The notes beneath the pieces were generated by a model that was not told where the DNA came from, did not search any database, and worked only from the letters and a program-made list of their open reading frames with translations. A stretch of 7,369 nucleotides of DNA, taken from positions 1 to 7,369 of the forward strand of contig CAMNWW010000105.1 of NCBI GenBank assembly GCA_946566415.1, in the 5' to 3' direction. Both the position numbers and the translations under genes were made by a program. The DNA is from an uncultured Lachnospiraceae bacterium (GTDB lineage Bacteria; Bacillota; Clostridia; Lachnospirales; Lachnospiraceae). Shown here piece after piece: positions 1 to 5,048 of this stretch (the first letter of the stretch is position 1; every line of letters begins with the position of its first letter).

Positions 1-2047
1 GAACGCCTTCACTTCTAAGCCGGTAAATATTTTCAATCACAACGATCGAATTATCCACCAGCATACCAACGCCCAACGCAAGCCCGGACAAAGAGATTAT
101 ATTCAGAGTTACGTTAGAAAAATACATCAGTACAATAGCGAACAGCACGCTCATCGGAATACTGAACGCGATCACGACCGTCGGTTTGACATCCTTTAGA
201 AACAGAGCCAATACGATAATAGCCAGGACGGCGCCGTAGATCAAATTCTGCAGGACAGAGTCAATGATTAATTTAATGTACTCCCCCTGGTCCATTAGCG
301 GTGTAATATGCAGTCCTTCGTATTTTGTTTCCAATTCCTCTATTGCTTTATTCAATGTCCTTGATACTTCGGAGGTTCCCGAAGCCGATGATTTCATAAT
401 GCTCAATATTACGCCGTCATTCCCATTGATCTTCGCATAGCTGTCGCCGGAATTGTCGATCATCCCTACGTCGGCTACATCGGTAAGGCGTACATCCCCG
501 ATGCCGTCCATGCTGACAAGAAGTACGTTCTTCAGCTCATCCAAGGTCTCGAACTGATCCCCTATCCGAAGAAGATACTGGGATTCTCCCTCTTTAATAT
601 AGCCTGCCGGCATCTCAAAGTTCTGAGCATAGATGATCTGAGAAAGGGTGTCTTTGGTTACCATCGCGTCAATATTGGCGCTCTCCATCGCCGTCTCTCT
701 TGCGGTGTTGTACTGCTCTCTCGCCTCGTCAAGCTGGGCCTGCGCAGAAGTCAGTTCGCTCTCGCCCGCCGCAAGCTGGGCGCTGGCCGCGCCGAACGCC
801 GCCGCTGCGGAAAGCTTCCCTTTCTCCACGGATGCATAATTATTTTTCGCCGCTTCCACCTGCGCGTTAACCTGATCCAGGACGGCCTGCGCCGCTGCGA
901 TCTCCGTATCCAGGTTCGCAAGCTCTGTGTCGATCTGGGGGATCCGGGTATTTACCTTCTCCTCCATCATAGAAAGATTCTCCCAGGTAAACGCCTCGCT
1001 AAGCGCCGCAAGCTGGGCGTTATCCGGCTCCATCAGGATCAACTGCCCGATCATTTCCTTCACCTTGCCGAAAATCTCCTGTGTCTCATCGGCGAGAATA
1101 GAAGAAATCGTAAGAGGCTCGCCTCCTGGAAGCATCCACGCCGGAATCATCCCCAGAGCCTCGTTAAGCTGATTGTAAGCCGGCATAAGCTTTTCCTCAT
1201 ACGCCTGTTTCTCAGCCTCCAGCGCAGCCTGGCTGGTCTTAAGCCCGCCCACCTGCGCCTCGTAAGAAGCCGCGCTCGCCAGGGCGCCGTCCAGCATCTG
1301 GCTGTATTTTGCCAGCTCTTCATATGTAGAATCCTGCTGTGACTGAAGCTGCGATTTCCCTGACGCGATCTCGCCCGCCGCCTGGGAAAGCTTCGCCTCA
1401 CTGTCGTCCAGAGTCTGTTTTGCTTCCGCAAATTTTTCGTCAAGCGTCGCCAAAAGCCGGTCGTTCACATTATTGATCTTCCCCTGGTTGAGGCGGATCT
1501 CCACAGTTTCCTTGGTCAGCCCGCTCGTGTTCACGCTTGCAACGCCCGCCTGCCTCTCCAGATAGGGGATCAAAGTCTTTTCCGCAAACTTGCTTAATTC
1601 CTTGACATCCATCCCGTCATAGTCGATACTCATCGTCATGGTCGGCAGCATATCCGGAGAAATCTCCATAAGCATAGGAGCGCCCGCTTCCTCAGGCAGT
1701 ACCCCGGATATCTGTTCTATCGCCGTCGACAGCTTGACGATCGCGCTGTCCATATTCGTATCATCCTCAAACTCCAGCATTACCATGCTGAAATTCTCCG
1801 ATGAAGTACTAGTCACGTTTTCCATACCGTTTACTGTCCCGAGAGAACTTTCCAGGATCTCGGTGACCGAGCTCTCCACTCTCTCTGGGGTGGCGCCTGG
1901 ATATGTAGTAATCGCCACTACGTATGGGAGGGTAATCGTCGGAAACAGGTCTGTAGTGATTCTTGTAAAACTGATAATTCCAAGTACGATGACCATTACC
2001 ACTCCCACCAGGACAGTAAATGGCTTTTTTACGCAAAACTTTGACAT
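1..2047 (-). CDS. RND-family efflux permease with long coiled-coil insertion (3' part outside window)
   Basis: An inner-membrane, proton-driven exporter of the HAE/AcrB type (RND superfamily), probably exporting drugs, lipids or other amphiphiles; substrate unknown. 682 codons are visible and the C-terminal part lies beyond the left edge. Seen in the translation: TM1 at about residues 11-29, then the family-typical DLFPTITLPYV and TTYPGATPERVE stretches (33-57), a porter domain, TM2 at about 603-618, TM3 at about 622-643, and TM4 with GMLVDNSIVVIENIYR (661-676). Residues about 192-458 are an Ala/Gln/Glu/Lys-rich insertion with two helical arms and a hydrophobic tip; AcrB has nothing there, so the first outer loop is roughly 570 residues instead of about 300. 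The start ATG has AGGAGG at 2058-2063 with a 10-base spacer. No clear promoter is seen upstream. It is divergent from the DUF4317 gene. Family certain, substrate not. Confidence 0.93.
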   Translation of the reverse strand, partial: MSKFCVKKPFTVLVGVVMVIVLGIISFTRITTDLFPTITLPYVVAITTYPGATPERVESSVTEILESSLGTVNGMENVTSTSSENFSMVMLEFEDDTNMDSAIVKLSTAIEQISGVLPEEAGAPMLMEISPDMLPTMTMSIDYDGMDVKELSKFAEKTLIPYLERQAGVASVNTSGLTKETVEIRLNQGKINNVNDRLLATLDEKFAEAKQTLDDSEAKLSQAAGEIASGKSQLQSQQDSTYEELAKYSQMLDGALASAASYEAQVGGLKTSQAALEAEKQAYEEKLMPAYNQLNEALGMIPAWMLPGGEPLTISSILADETQEIFGKVKEMIGQLILMEPDNAQLAALSEAFTWENLSMMEEKVNTRIPQIDTELANLDTEIAAAQAVLDQVNAQVEAAKNNYASVEKGKLSAAAAFGAASAQLAAGESELTSAQAQLDEAREQYNTARETAMESANIDAMVTKDTLSQIIYAQNFEMPAGYIKEGESQYLLRIGDQFETLDELKNVLLVSMDGIGDVRLTDVADVGMIDNSGDSYAKINGNDGVILSIMKSSASGTSEVSRTLNKAIEELETKYEGLHITPLMDQGEYIKLIIDSVLQNLIYGAVLAIIVLALFLKDVKPTVVIAFSIPMSVLFAIVLMYFSNVTLNIISLSGLALGVGMLVDNSIVVIENIYRLRSEGV

Positions 2048-2118
2048 GCGGTCTTTTCCTCCTCTGCATTCTATCGTAACTGTCATAACCTTACACGCAT
2101 TTCCTATTTTATGATGCC

Positions 2119-2290
2119 AGGGTCAAAAGGTCTGAATCCACATCGTGCTTGCACGAAGGTGGATGAACGGCCTTAGGACCCGCCCCGATATGAGGATAAA
2201 AGTGGGGCGTAAGCCCCGCGATATCCGAATATTGGGTAGAATTGTGGGAGCGCAAAGCGCGGAACAATTCGTAAGGCATCTTTTGACCCT
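2119..2290 (+). repeat. Structured multi-hairpin element (candidate ncRNA or non-autonomous mobile repeat)
   Basis: A perfect 11-bp inverted repeat, AGGGTCAAAAG at 2119-2129 and CTTTTGACCCT at 2280-2290, encloses three consecutive hairpins. Hairpin 1: 2127-2132 with 2169-2174, then 2136-2141 with 2159-2164, then CGTG/CACG capped by CTTG (2144-2155). Hairpin 2: 2178-2181 with 2234-2237, 2187-2191 with 2221-2225, and GGGGC/GCCCC capped by GTAA (2204-2217). Hairpin 3: GAATTGT/ACAATTC (2239-2245 with 2264-2270) over GCGC/GCGC (2250-2260). CUUG and GNRA (GUAA) are known stable RNA tetraloops in the plus-strand reading only, so I assign plus. Hairpin 1 overlaps the inner end of the outer repeat by three bases (2127-2129), so those pairings compete locally. 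No obvious direct target duplication flanks it. It could be a structured RNA gene or a palindromic mobile repeat; I do not recognise a named family. Confidence 0.65.
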
Positions 2291-2354
2291 AATATCATTC
2301 TATTTTATTCCCCATATATATAAGATGCAATAAATTTTTCATAAAATTTGTATA

Positions 2355-2438
2355 GTCCAGCCATACAGAATAGGAGCACATAGACCGTACATGCTTGCAT
2401 GTTAAGGGGTATGTGCTCCTATTCTGTATGGGCGGGAC
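2355..2438. repeat. Long hairpin with perfect 22-bp stem
   Basis: Positions 2361-2382 and 2410-2431 are perfect reverse complements over 22 bases. GTCC (2355-2358) and GGAC (2435-2438) extend the stem past a small internal loop. The 27-base loop holds a second hairpin, ACATG-CTTG-CATGT (2389-2402), with the same CTTG cap as hairpin 1 of the neighbouring element. There is no T-run on either side. Both flanking genes are transcribed away from it, so it is not their terminator. It resembles a palindromic intergenic repeat or the body of a small RNA. Confidence 0.7.
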
Positions 2439-2482
2439 GCCCATTAAGCGAGAAACGTAGCACAGCTCATTTGATTAATTTC

Positions 2483-2511
2483 TTGATTTCTCACCCACCA
2501 GACCGTATACT
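2483..2511 (+). promoter_or_regulatory. Sigma-A promoter of the DUF4317 gene
   Basis: TTGATT (2483-2488), a 17-base spacer, then TATACT (2506-2511). Four of six -35 bases and five of six -10 bases match the sigma-A consensus, and the spacing is ideal. The predicted start near 2518 gives a leader of about 30 bases and places both upstream structured elements outside this transcript. Confidence 0.7.
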
Positions 2512-2547
2512 GATGTATATCATATTGTAGAATAAGGAGCTGTGTTT

Positions 2548-3678
2548 ATGAACAAAAAGGAAACCGCAGAAATCAAGAAACAATTTACACCTGCGAACTG
2601 CGCCGCCACAAGGATCTGCGGATGCTATGTGAGCGCTGAAAAAGAAAAAAAGACCGAGTTTAAGGAAGCATTTCTTTCTCTTCCCGAAGAAGAAATGTTC
2701 AAATATTTCGACATTTTCCGCAAATCCCTATCCGGGACCATAGGCAAAAATCTGCTGAACATGGAATTTCCGCTGGAAACAGAAGCAGAAGGCGGAACGC
2801 AGGATGCCCTTTTAAAACTCCGGGACAGCCGCCTCACTGACGACGCACTGCTGGAAGTATTTTATGACCGGGTCATCGATTCCTACGACTACGGCGAGAA
2901 TTACCTCATCCTCCTCATCCACGCTGTCTACGACATCCCCGGAAAAGCCTCCGACGGCAGCGAAATGTTCGATGCTTCGGATGAAGTGTACGACTACATA
3001 CTCTGCTGTATCTGTCCTGTCAAGCTTTCCAAACCGGCCTTAAGCTATCACGCCGAAGAAAACAGTTTCCATGAGCGTATCCGCGACTGGGTCGTAGAAA
3101 TGCCCGACGCCGGTTTTCTTTTCCCGGCATTCAATGACAGGGGAAGCGACATACATAGTCTTTTATACTATTCAAAGAATGCTGAAAATCTTTATAACGG
3201 ACTTACCGATCTCTTGCTGGGCTGCGTACCGCCGCTTACGGCTGAAGGACAGAAGGAGATCTTCCGCACTCTAGTCGAAGAGGCTCTTGGAGAAGACTGC
3301 GAATATGACGTAGTAAAAAATATTCATGAAAATTTAAATGAACTCATAGAGCAAAATTCTGATAATCCGGACCCGCTTACTTTGGATAAGGCGGAAGTGA
3401 AATACCTTCTTACCAAAAGCGGTGTCGAGGAAAATCAATTAGAAGACTTTGACGCACAGTACGAGGCGGCGGCAGGAGAAAATTCTACGCTCATCGCCTC
3501 CAATGTGGCGGACATGAAAAAATTTGTCATAAAGACCCCGGATATCACAATCCAGGTGAACCCGGAGTGTATGGATCTGGTAGAGACACGTGTCATCGAC
3601 GGACGGAAATGCCTGGTTATCAGCGTGGACGACCGTGTTGAGATCAACGGTATCAGCGCAAAGACCGCGACAGTCTGA
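2548..3678 (+). CDS. DUF4317 family protein of unknown function
   Basis: 376 residues, matching the DUF4317 family, known mainly from Lachnospiraceae and relatives; its function is not established. Seen: a conserved-looking start MNKKETAEIKKQFTP, a cysteine cluster (C18, then RICGCYV with C24 and C26), an acidic middle, a CCICPVKLSKP segment, the stretch RDWVVEMPDAGFLFPAFNDR, and a C-terminal beta-rich tail rich in charged and valine residues. There is no signal peptide or membrane segment, so it is probably cytoplasmic. The ATG at 2548 is chosen because AAGGAG (2534-2539) sits 8 bases before it; the in-frame GTG at 2542 is only 2 bases from that site. It has its own promoter, faces the divergent RND gene upstream and converges on the M50 gene downstream. 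The family call rests on recalled sequence pattern. Confidence 0.88.
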   Translation: MNKKETAEIKKQFTPANCAATRICGCYVSAEKEKKTEFKEAFLSLPEEEMFKYFDIFRKSLSGTIGKNLLNMEFPLETEAEGGTQDALLKLRDSRLTDDALLEVFYDRVIDSYDYGENYLILLIHAVYDIPGKASDGSEMFDASDEVYDYILCCICPVKLSKPALSYHAEENSFHERIRDWVVEMPDAGFLFPAFNDRGSDIHSLLYYSKNAENLYNGLTDLLLGCVPPLTAEGQKEIFRTLVEEALGEDCEYDVVKNIHENLNELIEQNSDNPDPLTLDKAEVKYLLTKSGVEENQLEDFDAQYEAAAGENSTLIASNVADMKKFVIKTPDITIQVNPECMDLVETRVIDGRKCLVISVDDRVEINGISAKTATV

Positions 3679-3687
3679 CAAAGACTG
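3671..3687. terminator. Small hairpin between convergent genes (possible weak bidirectional terminator)
   Basis: CAGTCT (3671-3676) and AGACTG (3682-3687) form a 6-bp stem with a 5-base loop that overlaps the DUF4317 stop codon and lies just beyond the M50 stop. No T-run follows on either strand, so its strength as an intrinsic terminator is doubtful. Confidence 0.3.
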
Positions 3688-3688
3688 C

Positions 3689-4384
3689 CTAAACAAGAGT
3701 CCCGCCGCCGGAAGAAATCACTCCTATCTGCAGCAGCCACTTCACAAGGCTCAGAAGACCGTTTACAATAGCGCTGTCGATATAGCTAAGAGGCATATTC
3801 ACTCCTCCCAAAAGTATGGCAATCAGAAGGAGCCTATAAGGACGTATCCTTATATAAAACTGTTCCACCTTTGGAGAGAGCTCCGCCAGAATATTCGCTC
3901 CATCCAAAGGTGGGAGCGGGATCAAGTTAAATACCCCAAGCCCTACATTAAGCGTCACCCCATAGAAACAGAGCACATACAAATAATTCACCACCATACC
4001 GCTGGTGCCGAACTTATAGATCACACCGTATAAAAGGGCAAACAGAAACGCCAGCAGAAAATTCATTGCCGGACCTGCCGCCGCAACCAGGATCATATCT
4101 CTTTTGGGATTCTTATAATTCCTAGTGTTTACACGCACCGGCTTCGCCCATCCTACATGGAAAAGCAAAAGACATAATGTCCCCCAGACATCCAAATGCT
4201 TAAAAGGGTTCAAAGTCAGTCTCCCATCCCTCTTCGGCGTCTCGTCGCCCAGAAGGTACGACACATAGCCATGCGCAAACTCATGCATGGAAATTGCGAT
4301 TAAAATCGCTGGAACTACATATATAAGCGTCTGGAAAAAACGGTATAAGAAACTTCCTATTCCATAGCTACCCCACAAAAACAT
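3689..4384 (-). CDS. Site-2 protease family (M50) membrane metalloprotease
   Basis: A 231-residue integral membrane zinc protease of the M50/S2P superfamily, the compact type without a PDZ domain. Such proteins cleave substrates within or near the membrane; the substrate here is unknown. Seen: HEFAH at residues 34-38 (zinc-binding HExxH) inside the first strongly hydrophobic segment, and NLIPLPPLDG at 153-162, where the aspartate (D161) is the expected third metal ligand. AAAGPAMNFLLAF (101-113) is the usual glycine/proline/asparagine-containing helix of the family. About five hydrophobic segments are visible. I place the start at the ATG ending at 4384, with TTGGAG and a 9-base spacer; a TTG five codons upstream overlaps that site. 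It has its own promoter and lies behind the isomerase terminator, so it is a separate transcription unit, convergent with DUF4317. Confidence 0.93.
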   Translation of the reverse strand: MFLWGSYGIGSFLYRFFQTLIYVVPAILIAISMHEFAHGYVSYLLGDETPKRDGRLTLNPFKHLDVWGTLCLLLFHVGWAKPVRVNTRNYKNPKRDMILVAAAGPAMNFLLAFLFALLYGVIYKFGTSGMVVNYLYVLCFYGVTLNVGLGVFNLIPLPPLDGANILAELSPKVEQFYIRIRPYRLLLIAILLGGVNMPLSYIDSAIVNGLLSLVKWLLQIGVISSGGGTLV

Positions 4385-4417
4385 AGAACAACACTCCAAT
4401 TTAATCTGATATTACCC

Positions 4418-4446
4418 ATTATAGCTCCCAAGAATTGCGGATTCAA
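4418..4446 (-). promoter_or_regulatory. Sigma-A promoter of the M50 protease gene
   Basis: On the minus strand, TTGAAT (4446-4441), a 17-base spacer, then a consensus TATAAT (4423-4418). The implied leader is about 27 bases. It lies between the isomerase terminator and the M50 start, so the protease need not rely on readthrough. Confidence 0.8.
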
Positions 4447-4468
4447 TAGGAATTTTATTAATTCTTTT

Positions 4469-4498
4469 AAAAAAAGGAGCCTTTCATCCGGCTCCTTT
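4469..4498 (-). terminator. Intrinsic terminator of the isomerase gene
   Basis: Reading the minus strand, AAAGGAGCC (4498-4490), an 8-base loop, then GGCTCCTTT (4481-4473) make a 9-bp stem. The T-run includes the last three stem bases and continues to 4469, giving seven consecutive T. It begins about 20 bases after the isomerase stop codon. Confidence 0.92.
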
Positions 4499-4518
4499 GC
4501 ATCACATCTTATCATACC

Positions 4519-4956
4519 TTATTTTTCATTCTCATATTCCACAATTCTTGCCACCTTCGGCGCGGAACGTGAATTCGGGTCAAAAGTCAGTCCCAGATAT
4601 TCTTTTACAAGACATTTTGCAAGTTCAATCCCTGTAACCTGCGATCCCATGGTAATGATATTCGCATTATTACTGAGCTGTGCGCGCTGCGCCTGATACA
4701 CATTGTTGACAAGCGCCGCATAAGCGCCCTTTACTTTATTTGCCGCAATACTTACGCCAATGCCAGTCCCGCAGATCAGGATACCGCGTTCACATTCTCC
4801 TGCCGCCACACTCTTAGCAAGACGGACCGCTGTATTTGCGTAAATCGGATCGTCGCTTCCAAAATCTACACATTCATGACCCAGTCCTTCGATAAATGGA
4901 ATCAATACTTTTTTGTAGTCTGTCGCGTTCGGATCGCAGCCGATTGCTATTTTCAT
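4519..4956 (-). CDS. rpiB: RpiB/LacA/LacB family sugar-phosphate isomerase
   Basis: 145 residues, the usual length of this family of cytoplasmic aldose-ketose phosphate isomerases (ribose-5-phosphate B type and galactose-6-phosphate type). Seen: MKIAIGCD at the N-terminus, and ILICGTGIGVSIAANK (59-74), with C62 at the place of the catalytic cysteine. GSQVTGIELAK follows, and R in NSRSAPKV matches a phosphate-binding arginine of E. coli RpiB. Departures from E. coli RpiB by eye: the His after GCD is Pro (P9), and the ring-opening His (E. coli H99) is Ser (S95). The DYPHY motif reads DDPIY, and the second C-terminal arginine is lysine. The substrate may therefore not be ribose 5-phosphate. Start ATG has an AGGAGGAGG site about 7 bases upstream. 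It is flanked by its own promoter and terminator. Confidence 0.88.
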   Translation of the reverse strand: MKIAIGCDPNATDYKKVLIPFIEGLGHECVDFGSDDPIYANTAVRLAKSVAAGECERGILICGTGIGVSIAANKVKGAYAALVNNVYQAQRAQLSNNANIITMGSQVTGIELAKCLVKEYLGLTFDPNSRSAPKVARIVEYENEK

Positions 4957-5000
4957 TGTTCTTCCTCCTCCTTCTACTAATTCAAAATTTTATCGTTTCT

Positions 5001-5029
5001 ATTATATCATCCTCAAAACATTTCCACAA
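5001..5029 (-). promoter_or_regulatory. Extended -10 promoter of the isomerase gene
   Basis: On the minus strand, TGATATAAT supplies a consensus -10 (5006-5001) with the extended TGn element. A weak -35, TTGTGG (5029-5024), lies 17 bases upstream. The leader is about 40 bases. No terminator is visible after the Sel1 gene, so some readthrough from it is also possible. Confidence 0.7.
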
Positions 5030-5048
5030 TCATGAAAATACCGTTTCT

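Larger units (their letters stand above)
2048..2547. other. 500-base divergent intergenic region
   Basis: The region lies between the leftward RND gene and the rightward DUF4317 gene. It contains the RND ribosome binding site (2058-2063), a multi-hairpin element (2119-2290), an AT-rich spacer with no recognisable feature (2291-2354), a long perfect hairpin (2355-2438), and the DUF4317 promoter (2483-2511). A 62-codon open frame at 2145-2333 is not credible as a gene, because it runs through the stems of the first element and has no ribosome binding site. Confidence 0.8.

Noticed and set aside
1638..2114. 158-codon plus-strand open frame opposite the RND gene
   Set aside because: It is antisense to a clear RND coding region and extends past that gene's start; no ribosome binding site and no recognisable protein.
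2123..2129. TTGACC on the minus strand as a -35 box for the RND gene
   Set aside because: No -10-like hexamer lies 16-18 bases downstream, and the bases belong to the inverted repeat of the structured element.
2145..2333. 62-codon plus-strand open frame
   Set aside because: It runs through the paired arms of the structured element, has no ribosome binding site, and its product is Arg-rich and low in family character.
2119..2438. The intergenic hairpins as intrinsic terminators
   Set aside because: Neither is followed by a T-run and both flanking genes are transcribed away from them.
2119..2438. CRISPR array or tRNA in the intergenic region
   Set aside because: There are no regularly spaced direct repeats, and the stems do not match tRNA arm lengths or conserved loop bases.
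2542..2547. GTG at 2542 as the DUF4317 start
   Set aside because: Only two bases separate it from AAGGAG; the ATG at 2548 has an 8-base spacer and fits the family start.
4385..4399. TTG start five codons upstream of the M50 ATG
   Set aside because: It overlaps the GGAG ribosome binding site that serves the ATG ending at 4384.
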